Below are positions 1 through 8,589 of a stretch of 64,000 nucleotides of DNA, in pieces. The stretch comes from Caulobacter sp. FWC26. GTDB lineage: Bacteria > Pseudomonadota > Alphaproteobacteria > Caulobacterales > Caulobacteraceae. Each line of letters begins with the position of its first letter. Position 1 is the stretch's first letter. Made by a program: the position numbers and the translations under genes. Under the pieces are notes generated by a model. It saw only the letters and a list, made by a program, of their open reading frames with translations, did not search any database and had not been told where the DNA came from. The stretch is taken from positions 124,001-188,000 of the forward strand of contig NZ_CP033873.1 of the NCBI RefSeq assembly GCF_002742645.2. The letters run 5' to 3'.

Positions 1-1092
1 AACCAGGCGAACATGTCCGCCAAGGGCATCCCGCAGATCGCCTGTGTCATGGGCTCCTGCACCGCCGGCGGCGCCTATGTCCCAGCGATGAGCGACGAAA
101 CGGTCATCGTCCGTAACCAGGGCACCATCTTTCTCGCCGGGCCGCCGCTGGTGAAGGCGGCCACGGGCGAGGTCATCTCGGCCGAGGATTTGGGCGGGGC
201 CGACACCCACGGGCGCAAATCCGGCGTCGTCGATCATGTCGCCGACAATGACGAGCACGCCCTGACCATCGTTCGCGACATCGTCTCGACCCTGCCGCCG
301 CAGGCCACGCCGCCGATCAACCTTTCGGCCGTACAGCCGCCGAAATACGCGGCCGAGGAGCTTTATGGCGTGACGCCGCAGGATGTGCGCGCCCCCTACG
401 ATGTGCGCGAGGTGATCGCCCGGATCGTCGACGGCTCGGCGTTCCATGAGTTCAAGGCGCTGTACGGCGCGAGCCTGGTCTGCGGCTTCGCCCACATCTG
501 GGGCCTGCCCGTGGCGATCCTGGCCAACAACGGCGTCCTGTTCTCCGAAAGCGCCCAGAAGGGCGCGCACTTCATCGAGCTGGCCTGTCAGCGCAAAGTC
601 CCGCTGTTGTTCCTGCAGAACATCTCGGGCTTCATGGTCGGCGGCAAGTACGAAGCCGAGGGCATTGCCAAGCATGGCGCCAAGCTGGTCACGGCCGTGG
701 CCACGGCCAGCGTGCCGAAGATCACCGTCCTGATCGGGGGCTCGTTCGGCGCTGGCAATTACGGCATGTGCGGTCGGGCCTACAGTCCGCGTTTCCTGTT
801 CACCTGGCCCAATTCGCGGATTTCGGTGATGGGCGGCGAACAGGCCGCCAGCGTGCTGGCCACCGTCCACCGCGACGCGGCCAAGTGGACGCCCGAGGAG
901 GCCGAGGCCTTCAAGGCGCCGATCCGTCAAAAGTACGAAGACGAGGGCAACCCCTACTACGCGACCGCCCGGCTGTGGGACGACGGCATCATCGACCCGG
1001 CTCAAACGCGCGACGTGCTGGGGCTGGCCTTGGCCGCCACGCTGAACGCGCCCCTGCCCGAACGCCCCGCGTTCGGTGTGTTCCGGATGTGA
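1..1092 (+). CDS. Acyl-CoA carboxylase carboxyltransferase (beta) subunit, 5' truncated
   Basis: The reading frame is open from the first base, so the N-terminus lies outside the window; 363 residues are visible. The protein is the carboxyltransferase half of a biotin-dependent acyl-CoA carboxylase and most resembles methylcrotonyl-CoA carboxylase beta. Visible signatures are the glycine-rich [11 protein letters not shown] segment, [15 protein letters not shown], and the second crotonase half with I-S-G-F-M-V-G-G and [13 protein letters not shown]. It would transfer carboxyl from biotin to a 3-methylcrotonyl-like CoA ester. Five bases separate it from the biotin-carrying subunit downstream, as expected for a co-transcribed pair. 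The family call is firm; the exact substrate is inferred from the MaoC and CitE neighbours. Confidence 0.93.
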   Translation, partial: NQANMSAKGIPQIACVMGSCTAGGAYVPAMSDETVIVRNQGTIFLAGPPLVKAATGEVISAEDLGGADTHGRKSGVVDHVADNDEHALTIVRDIVSTLPPQATPPINLSAVQPPKYAAEELYGVTPQDVRAPYDVREVIARIVDGSAFHEFKALYGASLVCGFAHIWGLPVAILANNGVLFSESAQKGAHFIELACQRKVPLLFLQNISGFMVGGKYEAEGIAKHGAKLVTAVATASVPKITVLIGGSFGAGNYGMCGRAYSPRFLFTWPNSRISVMGGEQAASVLATVHRDAAKWTPEEAEAFKAPIRQKYEDEGNPYYATARLWDDGIIDPAQTRDVLGLALAATLNAPLPERPAFGVFRM

Positions 1093-1097
1093 CGTCC

Positions 1098-2963
1098 ATG
1101 ATCGAGTCCCTGCTTATCGCCAATCGCGGCGAGATCGCCTGTCGCATCATCCGGACGGCCCGGGCGTTGGGCGTGCGCACCATCGCGGTCTATTCCGACG
1201 CTGACGGCGCGGCCCTGCATGTCCGGCTCGCCGACGAGGCCGTGCATATCGGCCCGTCGCCGGCTCGAGAATCCTATCTGCTTGGCGAGCGCATCATCGC
1301 CGCCGCCAAAGCGACCAGGGCCCAGGCCATTCACCCAGGCTATGGCTTCCTGTCTGAGAACGCCGACTTCGCCGATGCGGTGCAGGCCGCTGGCCTGATA
1401 TGGGTCGGCGCGCCCGCGTCTTCGATCCGGGCCATGGGTCTCAAGGATTCGGCCAAGGCGTTGATGCTCGCCGCTGGCGTGCCCGTGACCCCCGGCTACA
1501 TGGGCGACAACCAAGATCCCGACCACCTCAGAGCACAGGCCGACGCCATCGGCTATCCGGTCCTGATCAAGGCCGTCGCGGGCGGCGGCGGCAAGGGTAT
1601 GCGCAAGGTCGAGGCCTCCGCCGAGTTCCTCGATATGCTCGCCTCATGCAAGCGGGAGGCGACCGCGTCGTTCGGTGATGATCGGGTCCTGATCGAGAAG
1701 TTCATCCTGTCGCCGCGGCACATCGAGGTACAGGTCTTTGGCGACACTCACGGCGACGTCGTGCACCTGTTCGAACGCGACTGCTCCTTGCAGCGACGCC
1801 ATCAGAAGGTGATCGAGGAAGCGCCTGCGCCGGGCATGACGGCCGATGTACGCCAAGCCGTCTGCGCGGCGGCGGTAAAGGCGGCCAAGGCCGTCGACTA
1901 CGTTGGGGCCGGCACGATCGAGTTCATCGCCGACGCCTCGGACGGCCTGCGGTCCGACCGCATCTGGTTCATGGAAATGAACACACGGCTGCAAGTCGAG
2001 CATCCGGTGACCGAGGCGATCACGGGTCAGGACTTGGTCGAGTGGCAACTGCGGGTCGCCTCGGGCGAGCGCCTTCCCAAGCGCCAGCACGAACTGCAGA
2101 TCGCCGGCTGGTCCATGGAGGCGCGCCTCTACGCCGAGAACCCGACCGCCGGCTTCCTGCCTTCCACGGGGCCGCTGACAAGGCTGCGGCTGCCCGGCGA
2201 TATCCGCATCGACACGGGGGTTCACGAAGGCGGTGAAGTCACGCCGTTCTACGATCCGATGATCGCCAAGCTGATCGTCCATGCGCCGACGCGCCAGGCG
2301 GCGGCCGCCAAGCTCGCCGCCGCCGCCGGTCAGGTTCAAGTCTGGCCCGTCCGTACGAACGCCGCCTTCCTGGCGCGGGCGGCGGCCGATGACGACTTCG
2401 TGGCCGGCAGAGTCGATACGGGCTTCATCGAGCGCGGCCTGTCCGCCCTGGTTCCAGCCGCCGAACCCTCCGCAGCGATCCAGGCGGAAGCCGCCTCGGC
2501 GCTCCTTTCGGCGCCCATGGGCCGCCCTTGGATTGACCTGACCGGCTTTCGAGCCAATGGGCCAGCTCAGCGCCGCGTCGCGGTCGACGTGGCGGGCTCT
2601 ATTCAGCTTGCCGAGCCTGCGCCGGAGGCCAGAGGCCAGGTTACGTCGATCGATGGGCGCGACGTCCTGTTCCTCGACGGCGAAGCCTGGTCCATCGGTC
2701 CAGGCCGCGTGGACGGCGTCGGCGACGGCCGCGCGTCAGACGGCGCGATCCTCAGCCCCATGCCTGGGAGGGTGATCGCGGTTGATGTCGAAGCGGGGCA
2801 GACGGTGTTGCGTGGCCAGAAGCTTCTGACGCTGGAGGCCATGAAAATGGAACACGGCATGATCGCGCCTTTCGATGGCGTCGTTCGCACGCTGGTGGTC
2901 AAGGCCGGCGACCAGGTCGGGGAGGGGGCGCTGCTGGCGCGCATCGAGACGGGGGCGGACTGA
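1098..2963 (+). CDS. Acyl-CoA carboxylase biotin carboxylase/BCCP (alpha) subunit
   Basis: This 621-residue protein carries biotin carboxylase and biotin carrier domains. I start it at ATG 1098 (M-I-E-S-L-L-I-A-N-R-G-E-I-A), which is the canonical N-terminus; the same frame stays open further upstream inside the beta gene but that is not coding. The ATP-grasp glycine loop G-G-G-G-K-G-M is near residue 161, the E-M-N-T-R-L-Q-V-E-H active-site strand is present, and the C-terminal biotinyl site A-M-K-M-E has its lysine at about residue 583. It carboxylates biotin with ATP and bicarbonate for the beta subunit. The stop overlaps the start of the MaoC gene by one base. Confidence 0.95.
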   Translation: MIESLLIANRGEIACRIIRTARALGVRTIAVYSDADGAALHVRLADEAVHIGPSPARESYLLGERIIAAAKATRAQAIHPGYGFLSENADFADAVQAAGLIWVGAPASSIRAMGLKDSAKALMLAAGVPVTPGYMGDNQDPDHLRAQADAIGYPVLIKAVAGGGGKGMRKVEASAEFLDMLASCKREATASFGDDRVLIEKFILSPRHIEVQVFGDTHGDVVHLFERDCSLQRRHQKVIEEAPAPGMTADVRQAVCAAAVKAAKAVDYVGAGTIEFIADASDGLRSDRIWFMEMNTRLQVEHPVTEAITGQDLVEWQLRVASGERLPKRQHELQIAGWSMEARLYAENPTAGFLPSTGPLTRLRLPGDIRIDTGVHEGGEVTPFYDPMIAKLIVHAPTRQAAAAKLAAAAGQVQVWPVRTNAAFLARAAADDDFVAGRVDTGFIERGLSALVPAAEPSAAIQAEAASALLSAPMGRPWIDLTGFRANGPAQRRVAVDVAGSIQLAEPAPEARGQVTSIDGRDVLFLDGEAWSIGPGRVDGVGDGRASDGAILSPMPGRVIAVDVEAGQTVLRGQKLLTLEAMKMEHGMIAPFDGVVRTLVVKAGDQVGEGALLARIETGAD

Positions 2964-3412
2964 TGGCTGGGCGCCACTTCGAGGACTGGACCATCGGCGA
3001 CCGCATGGCGCATGACATCCGCCGCACCGTGACCGAGACGGACAACCTCCTGTTTTCGGTCATGACCCACAATCCGCAACCGTTGCATCTGGACGCCGAG
3101 GCGGCCAGGGCGAGCGAATTTGGCCGTATCCTCGTCAACGGCACCTTCACCTTCGCCCTGATGGTCGGCCTTTCTGTGGGCGACACGACGCTGGGGACGC
3201 TTGTCGCCAACCTCGGATACGACACGCTGGTCATGCCCGCGCCGGTGTTCATCGGCGACACCCTGCGCGCCGAGACGGAGGTCGTGGGGCTCAAGGACAG
3301 TCGATCGCGACCCCTCGCCGGTCTGGTGACCTTCGCGCACAAGCTGCTGAACCAGCGTGACGAGGTCGTTTGTTCGTGCCAGCGCACGGCTCTCGTGGCT
3401 CGACGCCCATGA
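2963..3412 (+). CDS. MaoC-family enoyl-CoA hydratase
   Basis: This is a 149-residue single hot-dog protein of the MaoC dehydratase family. The segment T-H-N-P-Q-P-L-H-L-D takes the place of the usual G-D-x-N-P-x-H hydratase motif, and N-G-T-F-T-F follows. That variant is familiar to me from the itaconyl-CoA/mesaconyl-CoA hydratase-like group. Between the carboxylase and a CitE-like lyase it most likely hydrates the carboxylated enoyl-CoA (3-methylglutaconyl-CoA or itaconyl-CoA type) on the R face. Translation is coupled: the ATG overlaps the previous stop, and its own stop overlaps the next ATG as ATGA. The substrate is inferred from context. Confidence 0.88.
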   Translation: MAGRHFEDWTIGDRMAHDIRRTVTETDNLLFSVMTHNPQPLHLDAEAARASEFGRILVNGTFTFALMVGLSVGDTTLGTLVANLGYDTLVMPAPVFIGDTLRAETEVVGLKDSRSRPLAGLVTFAHKLLNQRDEVVCSCQRTALVARRP

Positions 3413-4239
3413 AATTGCGATCACTCCTATTCGTCCCCGGCGACCGGCCGGAGCGCTTCGACAAAGCCGCCGCCTCCGGCGCCGATGCGATCATCCTTGA
3501 TCTTGAGGACGCCGTGGCGCCGGCGCGAAAGGCCTTCGCCCGGCAGGCGGTCGCCGACTATTTGGCCGCGGCCGTCGGTGGTGTCGTTCACTTAGTCCGC
3601 ATCAATCCGGTGGACAGCCCATGGCTCCGAGCCGACCTGCAAACCGCGGCGGCAAGCCAGGGACTGGTCCTGCCCAAGGCCGAAGGCGTTGAGACCTTTG
3701 ACCGCCTGGATGCGGCCGCAAAGGATCTGTCGCTGCCGCCGATCCTGCCGATCGCGACGGAAACCCCTTTGGCCGTGTTCCGAATGGCCGAGTACGTCCG
3801 CTTCGCCGATCGTCTGCTCGGGCTGACCTGGGGGGCCGAGGACCTGCCCGCCGCCATAGGGGCTGCCGGAAGCCGCGACGCCGCGGGGCTGCTCACCGCG
3901 CCCTACCAATTGGTCCGCACGCTCAGCTTGTTCGCCGCCCACGCCGCCAAAACCCTGGCGATCGAAACGGTCTATCCAAACATCCGCGATCTGGACGGCC
4001 TGGCCGCCTACGCCGCAAGGGGCGCCTTCGATGGCTTCTCGGGCATGATGGCGATCCATCCGTCTCAGGTCGAAGCCATAAACCTGGCGTTCACGCCGAC
4101 CGCCGAGGCGCTTGATCAAGCCCGATCGGTTGTCGCGGCTTTTGCCGAGACGCCTGGCGCCGGCGCGGTGCAATGGAACGGACGCATGTTGGATGCGCCT
4201 CATCTCAAGCAGGCCCTACGTCTTCTTGGCGAGGCGTGA
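3409..4239 (+). CDS. CitE/HpcH-family CoA-ester lyase
   Basis: This 276-residue TIM-barrel lyase resembles citrate lyase beta, malyl-CoA and citramalyl-CoA lyases. I start it at ATG 3409 (M-K-L-R-S-L-L-F-V-P-G-D-R-P-E-R), the standard N-terminus, overlapping the MaoC stop by four bases. L-D-L-E-D-A-V carries the metal/CoA-site acid, and T-W-G-A-E-D-L and A-I-H-P-S-Q-V follow in family order. It would cleave a 3-hydroxyacyl-CoA to acetyl-CoA plus an oxo acid. The order carboxylase beta, alpha, MaoC, CitE is that of the M. tuberculosis leucine/itaconate locus, where the CitE-like protein Rv2498c acts on (R)-HMG-CoA and citramalyl-CoA; that activity is inferred here. Confidence 0.9.
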   Translation: MKLRSLLFVPGDRPERFDKAAASGADAIILDLEDAVAPARKAFARQAVADYLAAAVGGVVHLVRINPVDSPWLRADLQTAAASQGLVLPKAEGVETFDRLDAAAKDLSLPPILPIATETPLAVFRMAEYVRFADRLLGLTWGAEDLPAAIGAAGSRDAAGLLTAPYQLVRTLSLFAAHAAKTLAIETVYPNIRDLDGLAAYAARGAFDGFSGMMAIHPSQVEAINLAFTPTAEALDQARSVVAAFAETPGAGAVQWNGRMLDAPHLKQALRLLGEA

Positions 4240-4360
4240 GGATGGGTCCAGATAGGCGTCTCGGAACATCAGCAGGCGCCGTGCCGGTCGGGACGCCGAA
4301 GACGCCGCGGGCGCTTGCGTCCGCCGGCGCGATGGCGGCGCAAACTATGAAAGGCGAGTC

Positions 4361-5569
4361 ATGAGCACGGTTATCATCGGGGCGGGTCATGCGGGAGGCG
4401 CCGCCGCCGCCGTTCTTCGACAGCTCGGCCATGACCAGCCCATCATTCTGATCGGTGAGGAGCCTCACCCGCCCTATCAGCGCCCGCCGCTTTCGAAAGG
4501 GTGGCTTAAGGGCGAGGTTGGCGAGGATGGTCTGCTGCTTCGGCCCCGCGCGTGGTACGCCGAAAATCAAGTCGAGCTGCGAACCTCGACCCGCGTGGTG
4601 AACATCGATCGCCAGGCGCGACAGCTGACGATGTCGACCGACGACACCCTCTCCTACGACACTTTGATCCTGGCGACGGGCTCGCGGGCGCGAAAGCTGG
4701 TGTTGCCCGGCAGCGATCTGAAGGGCTTCCTAGAACTGCGCACGATCGAGGACGCCGAAGCCATCAAGGCCTGGTTCCGTCCGGGCTTTCAGCTTGCGAT
4801 CATCGGCGGCGGCTATGTCGGCCTGGAGGTCGCGGCCTCAGCGCGCCAGCTGGGCGCCGAGGTCGACGTGCTCGAGCGCGAAGACCGCCTTTTGGCCCGG
4901 GTCGCGGGGCCGGTGATGTCGTCGTTCTTTCGCGACGTTCACGAGCAGAATGGCGTCCGTTTTCACTTTGGCGTTGCGGTCGAAGGATACGAGGGGCTGG
5001 ATGGGCACGTGTCGGGGGTGAGGCTTTCAGGTCGGCCGCCGCTCCATTGCGATGCGGTGTTGGTTGGCGTCGGCGCCGTTCCAAACGATGACTTGGCGGC
5101 GGCTGCGGGCTTGGCGTGTGATGATGGCGTGATCGTGGATGGCCGAGCGCGGACCTCGGATTCGCGCGTCTTCGCCATCGGTGACGTGACGCGTCGGCCC
5201 ATGACGTTCTACGACAGGACCTTGCGTCTGGAGAGCGTGCCCAATGCGCTGGAACAGGCGCGCCAAGCCGCCGCCGCCATCGTCGGCGCGCCCGAGCCAA
5301 AGCCCGAGACGCCGTGGTTCTGGTCCGATCAATACGACATCAAGCTGCAGATCGGCGGCATGCCGTTCGACGTCGACGCGGTAGTTTTGCGCGGCGATCC
5401 GGCGGCGCGCAAGTTCTCGCTGTTTCACCTCTCCAAGGGTCGTGTCCAGGCGGTGGAGGCGATCAACAGCCCGCCGGAATTCATGGTCGGTCGCCAATGG
5501 CTGGCGTCGCGGCGCGAGGTGGATCCCGCTCGCCTGGCTGACGTCTCGATCCCAATCAAAGAAGTCTAG
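4361..5569 (+). CDS. FAD-dependent ferredoxin reductase (putidaredoxin/rhodocoxin reductase type)
   Basis: This 402-residue flavoprotein has an N-terminal FAD Rossmann motif G-A-G-H-A-G-G at residues 6-12, the Y-Q-R-P-P-L-S-K-G segment of oxygenase-coupled reductases, an A-T-G-S-R-A-R-K loop, an NAD-binding G-G-G-Y-V-G-L-E-V-A motif and a second FAD contact F-A-I-G-D-V. It would pass electrons from NAD(P)H to a small ferredoxin serving a P450 or Rieske oxygenase. The candidate partners in this window are far away (ferredoxin 48206, P450 42560, oxygenase 46070-48056). It follows the lyase operon after 121 bp that hold no other gene I can support. The family call is strong; the partner is inferred. 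Confidence 0.92.
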   Translation: MSTVIIGAGHAGGAAAAVLRQLGHDQPIILIGEEPHPPYQRPPLSKGWLKGEVGEDGLLLRPRAWYAENQVELRTSTRVVNIDRQARQLTMSTDDTLSYDTLILATGSRARKLVLPGSDLKGFLELRTIEDAEAIKAWFRPGFQLAIIGGGYVGLEVAASARQLGAEVDVLEREDRLLARVAGPVMSSFFRDVHEQNGVRFHFGVAVEGYEGLDGHVSGVRLSGRPPLHCDAVLVGVGAVPNDDLAAAAGLACDDGVIVDGRARTSDSRVFAIGDVTRRPMTFYDRTLRLESVPNALEQARQAAAAIVGAPEPKPETPWFWSDQYDIKLQIGGMPFDVDAVVLRGDPAARKFSLFHLSKGRVQAVEAINSPPEFMVGRQWLASRREVDPARLADVSIPIKEV

Positions 5570-5611
5570 CGCCACCCGCGCCGGGCGCTTGAAAGCTCGG
5601 CTTCCGCCGGA

Positions 5612-5640
5612 ATAGAATTCTTATATTAGAATCGAATTCT
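5612..5640. promoter_or_regulatory. AT-rich inverted-repeat element before the NmrA-like gene
   Basis: In the spacer after the reductase gene, ATTCT-N6-AGAAT (5617-5632) is followed directly by AGAAT-N3-ATTCT (5628-5640) and then by C-G-C-A-T-C. The second repeat aligns base for base in spacing with the element at 35530-35551, although the CAGA part is not conserved here. I read it as an operator or promoter element for the gene at 5677. The sequence is observed; the function is inferred. Confidence 0.45.
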
Positions 5641-5676
5641 CGCATCGACGTCGCGATGCGTGGGGAGAGCCATCAA

Positions 5677-6516
5677 ATGAAGATCGGGATCAGCGGCGCG
5701 GGCGGCAAGCTCGGGGCCGGCGTCGTGGATGAGCTTCTGCGCCGCGGCGGCCATGACGTCGTGGGCATATCGCGCACGCCGTCGAACCTCTCCGCGCCCG
5801 AAACGCGGTTCGGCGACTATGATCAGCCGGAAAGCCTTACAGCCGCCTATGCCGGCCTTGACCGTCTGCTGATCATTCCAACGACAGCGCTCGCGCCTGG
5901 CCAACGCGCCAGGCAGAATATCGCGGCGATCGACGCGGCGAACCGAGCCGGTGTCGCGCACATCGCCTTCATGTCCTCGTCCGGCGCGAGGGCCAGGCCC
6001 GAGCCGGACGTCTGGGCTTCGTACTTCGCCACCGAGCAGCATCTGATGCGCACCGCGGCGCGCTGGAGCGTTCTGCGAATGAACTACTATATCGAATCCT
6101 TCGCGGACGAGGCGCGGCGGGCGCTCGATCAGGGCGCCCTCGTCGGGCTTGGTGAAAGCAGGGTCGCCTTCGTCTCGCGCGCGGACCTTGCCGCCGCCGC
6201 GGCCGGACTCCTGGCAGGGGCCGGACACGAGGGCGCCATCTACACCGGGACCGGCCCGCGGACATGGTCGGTCGCCGAGCGTCTGGACTTGATCGTCAGG
6301 CTCAGCGGAAAGCCGTTGGCCTCAACAGTGCTGACCCCCGAGGCGTTGCGCGCCGGCCTGAGCCAGAGCGGTCTTCCGCCGCATGTTGTCGAGGTCGCGC
6401 TGTCCATTCGGCAAGGCTTCGTCGATGGCGGTTTCGACATTGTCACCGGCGATATCGAAAGACTTGCTGGGCGTCCGCCGCAAGCCATGGAAGACGCCCT
6501 CCGCGACGCCTTCTAG
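5677..6516 (+). CDS. NmrA-like NAD(P)-binding atypical SDR (quinone oxidoreductase 2-like)
   Basis: This 279-residue protein belongs to the atypical SDR / NmrA group. I start it at ATG 5677 because G-G-G-G-A-G-A-G lies at the right distance upstream and the protein then begins M-K-I-G-I-S-G-A-G-G-K-L-G, the Rossmann loop. It has no classical Y-x3-K active site of typical SDRs, as expected for QorB-like NAD(P)H:quinone reductases or NADPH sensors. It appears monocistronic, with an AT-rich inverted-repeat element upstream, and is convergent with the thioesterase gene. Reduction of a quinone arising from aromatic catabolism is possible but not shown. Confidence 0.82.
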   Translation: MKIGISGAGGKLGAGVVDELLRRGGHDVVGISRTPSNLSAPETRFGDYDQPESLTAAYAGLDRLLIIPTTALAPGQRARQNIAAIDAANRAGVAHIAFMSSSGARARPEPDVWASYFATEQHLMRTAARWSVLRMNYYIESFADEARRALDQGALVGLGESRVAFVSRADLAAAAAGLLAGAGHEGAIYTGTGPRTWSVAERLDLIVRLSGKPLASTVLTPEALRAGLSQSGLPPHVVEVALSIRQGFVDGGFDIVTGDIERLAGRPPQAMEDALRDAF

Positions 6517-6546
6517 GGCGCCGATCGCCTTCGATCGACAAACCGT

Positions 6547-7008
6547 TCAGGGCGTGTCGGGACGATCCGCGGACATCTGAGCGCGATGCCGCTCGAAATG
6601 ATCCGGTCGCCTCTCGACCCAGACCCCTTCGGCCGTGGCCCGATCCTGGTGCTCGTCCTCGAGGCGCAACGCGCCCGCCATGGTGATACGCCGTCCCTCA
6701 CGCGACAGGACCCGCGTCCTTAGGACGAGCGGCCGCGCAACCGGGACGGGCATGAGGAAGCTGACCGAGAGCGTGGCGGTCACACTCTTGACGCCGCGAT
6801 GGGTCAGAAAACGGCCCAGGACATCGTCGAAAACGCCGGCGATCCAGCCGCCGTGCGCAACTTCCGGACCGCCGTCGAAATCGGCGGGACATTGTACGAA
6901 TGCCACGCCCTCTTCGGGAGACGTGGCGTTAAATAGGTCGGCCCCGAACCGGCAGCTTCTGTCCCCGACCCGGCAGCCCCTGCAGAGCGCGATGCGTTCA
7001 TCAACCAA
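6547..7008 (-). CDS. PaaI-family hot-dog thioesterase
   Basis: This 153-residue hot-dog protein has the acyl-CoA thioesterase pattern: G-P-E-V-A-H-G-G-W-I-A-G-V-F-D at residues 47-61 supplies the helix H-G-G and the catalytic acid seen in PaaI-like enzymes. The N-terminus has three cysteines spaced C-x2-C-x6-C, seen in a subset of this family. It probably hydrolyses a CoA thioester that would otherwise stall the pathway. It is transcribed divergently from the IclR regulator and shares its 161-bp control region, so that regulator is a reasonable candidate to control it. Confidence 0.82.
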   Translation of the reverse strand: MVDERIALCRGCRVGDRSCRFGADLFNATSPEEGVAFVQCPADFDGGPEVAHGGWIAGVFDDVLGRFLTHRGVKSVTATLSVSFLMPVPVARPLVLRTRVLSREGRRITMAGALRLEDEHQDRATAEGVWVERRPDHFERHRAQMSADRPDTP

Positions 7009-7054
7009 GGCTTACCCTTCCAAAGGTTTTCGGATCGCGCTATGCGAAACGTCA

Positions 7055-7124
7055 TTTGAATATCAGAATGTATGGAAGCGTCCCGCCGCAGCGCTGATGT
7101 TTCGCTTTCAGTATGATTCTGATA
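7055..7124. promoter_or_regulatory. Divergent control region with inverted TATCAGAAT boxes
   Basis: Between the thioesterase (leftward) and IclR gene (rightward), TATCAGAAT occurs at 7061-7069 and its exact reverse complement ATTCTGATA at 7116-7124, 46 bp apart and facing inward. The first fits the window-wide core with one mismatch (TTT-N6-CAGA from 7055). The arrangement suits an autoregulated divergent promoter. Sequence identity is observed; binding by the adjacent IclR protein is a guess. Confidence 0.5.
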
Positions 7125-7169
7125 GTGAATTGCTTGAATTTGGCGGTGTTCGTCGAAGATGGAGTGCGC

Positions 7170-7994
7170 ATGGCGCGATCAGCAGTGGGCACGGTCTCCC
7201 GCGACGATGGGGAGAGCCTTGACGGAGGGGGGGGCGACCTTTCCGAAAAGACGGTGATCGTCAAACCCGCGGCCAATGCGATCCGTATCCTGAAATTCCT
7301 GGTCGAATCGGGCGGGCCGACACGGTCGGTGACCATCTCGCGGAGCCTTGGGCTCAACGCCAGCACCTGCTTCAACATCCTTCGCACTCTGGTGCTGGAG
7401 GATGTCGTCGAGTTCGATCCGCTCACCAAGACCTATACCGTGGGCGTTGGTTTGACGACGCTGATGGGCAATCTGTTGACCGAGGGTCAACGTGTGGCGA
7501 CCGCCACGCCGCAGATGCGCGACCTGGCCGATCGCTTCAACATCACCGTGACCCTGTGGAAGCGACTGGGGCCCGACAAGATCATTCTGGTCAAGAGCGT
7601 GCCGAGCCCGGCGAACGTTCGCATTGAAATGGCCGAAGGCCAGCGACTGCCTGTGCTCATGGCCTCGACGGGCCGGATCATGGCGCCGCACCTGGGCTGG
7701 ACGCGAAAGGACCTGAAGACCGCGTTCAAGGCTCTGCGTTGGCAGACACCCCTGACCTTCGAGGACTACTGGGAACAGGTGGAGGCCGCCGAGAGGCGCG
7801 GCTGGGCCAGCGACCCGGGCTACTTCACCAAAGGCGTGCAGACCATCGCCGCGCCGGTGTTTGACCGAACCGGCGATGTGGCCTTCAGCATCGTTGGGGT
7901 GATGCTGCTCGGCCAGTATGAAGACGCCGCGCTCGAAGAGATTGGCACTGCCCTGCGCGACGCTGGCCGGCGCCTGACCAGCGCCCTGACCTGA
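7170..7994 (+). CDS. IclR-family transcriptional regulator
   Basis: This protein has an N-terminal winged helix (A-N-A-I-R-I-L-K-F-L followed by S-V-T-I-S-R-S-L-G-L-N-A-S-T-C) and a C-terminal IclR effector domain (V-L-M-A-S-T-G-R-I-M-A-P-H, then T-I-A-A-P-V-F-D). From ATG 7170 it is 274 residues; the frame is open upstream to 7113, but that part runs through AT-rich control DNA, so I prefer 7170, with a weak G-A-T-G-G-A-G site. IclR proteins often control aromatic and terpenoid catabolism and sense a pathway acid or CoA ester. It is the only IclR gene here and lies beside boxes repeated across the window, which makes it a candidate master regulator. Confidence 0.9.
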   Translation: MARSAVGTVSRDDGESLDGGGGDLSEKTVIVKPAANAIRILKFLVESGGPTRSVTISRSLGLNASTCFNILRTLVLEDVVEFDPLTKTYTVGVGLTTLMGNLLTEGQRVATATPQMRDLADRFNITVTLWKRLGPDKIILVKSVPSPANVRIEMAEGQRLPVLMASTGRIMAPHLGWTRKDLKTAFKALRWQTPLTFEDYWEQVEAAERRGWASDPGYFTKGVQTIAAPVFDRTGDVAFSIVGVMLLGQYEDAALEEIGTALRDAGRRLTSALT

Positions 7995-8005
7995 TCGCCG
8001 CGTCA

Positions 8006-8419
8006 TCAACGATCGCCTAGGCCGGCTCTGGTCTTCCAGTCCGGCGGCGGGGCTTCATCGGCGGCGAAATCGAGCTCGACTTCGACGCCGTTCGGATCGA
8101 ACAAAAACAGCTGCCAGAAGCTGAACGGGCGGGGCGTGCGGATCACCCGATAGGTTAGGCCCGCCGCGGCGATGCGCGCGGCGGCCGCCTGAAAGCCCTG
8201 CGCGAAGAAGGCCATGTGGTCCAATGCCCCTCGCCGCGGCTCGGGCATGCGCGTCGTCTCGACGATGTGCAAAAGCGGATGATCGCCGACATAGAGCCAC
8301 GCTCCGCCGACGCCAAAATCGGGCCTTGGCCCCATCGTCAGCCCGAGCATGGCGTAGAAATCGAGAGTCTCGGTCAATCGGTCCGTCATGACGGTGAAGT
8401 GGTCCATGCGGACGATCAT
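8006..8419 (-). CDS. VOC-superfamily (glyoxalase-fold) protein
   Basis: This 137-residue single-domain vicinal-oxygen-chelate protein begins M-I-V-R-M-D-H-F-T-V, with a metal-type histidine at residue 7, a second in A-L-D-H-M-A-F-F, and the C-terminal glutamate strand G-V-E-V-E-L-D-F. It could be a small lyase, isomerase or dioxygenase-like protein. It is convergent with the IclR gene (11 bp apart) and divergent from the amidohydrolase at 8590. The exact reaction is unknown. Confidence 0.8.
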   Translation of the reverse strand: MIVRMDHFTVMTDRLTETLDFYAMLGLTMGPRPDFGVGGAWLYVGDHPLLHIVETTRMPEPRRGALDHMAFFAQGFQAAAARIAAAGLTYRVIRTPRPFSFWQLFLFDPNGVEVELDFAADEAPPPDWKTRAGLGDR

Positions 8420-8465
8420 CGACTACCCCGCTTTTTTGCCGCCATGCCGAGATGACGATGGCAGG

Positions 8466-8514
8466 TATTTTCTAGACACTTTTGCGATTTTTGTTATAGA
8501 AAGAAATTCTGAAT
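8466..8514. promoter_or_regulatory. AT-rich divergent promoter region (VOC / amidohydrolase)
   Basis: This AT-rich stretch lies in the 170-bp divergent spacer. It contains G-T-A-T-T-T-T-C-T-A-G and then AGAAA-N3-ATTCT-GAAT (8498-8514), a near match to the AGAAT-N3-ATTCT repeats at 5628, 35530 and 43898. A promoter or operator role is inferred from position, composition and similarity only. Confidence 0.35.
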
Positions 8515-8589
8515 GGCGGTGGCGGTCCAAAAGCCCTGCCCGGTTGAGAGGCGGCGACAAGCCGCCCTTTTGGAAGCGAGGAAAGCCAG

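Noticed and set aside
768..1097. In-frame upstream extension of the biotin carboxylase
   Set aside because: It lies inside the beta subunit gene, and M-I-E-S-L-L-I-A-N-R-G at 1098 is the canonical start. No frameshift is needed.
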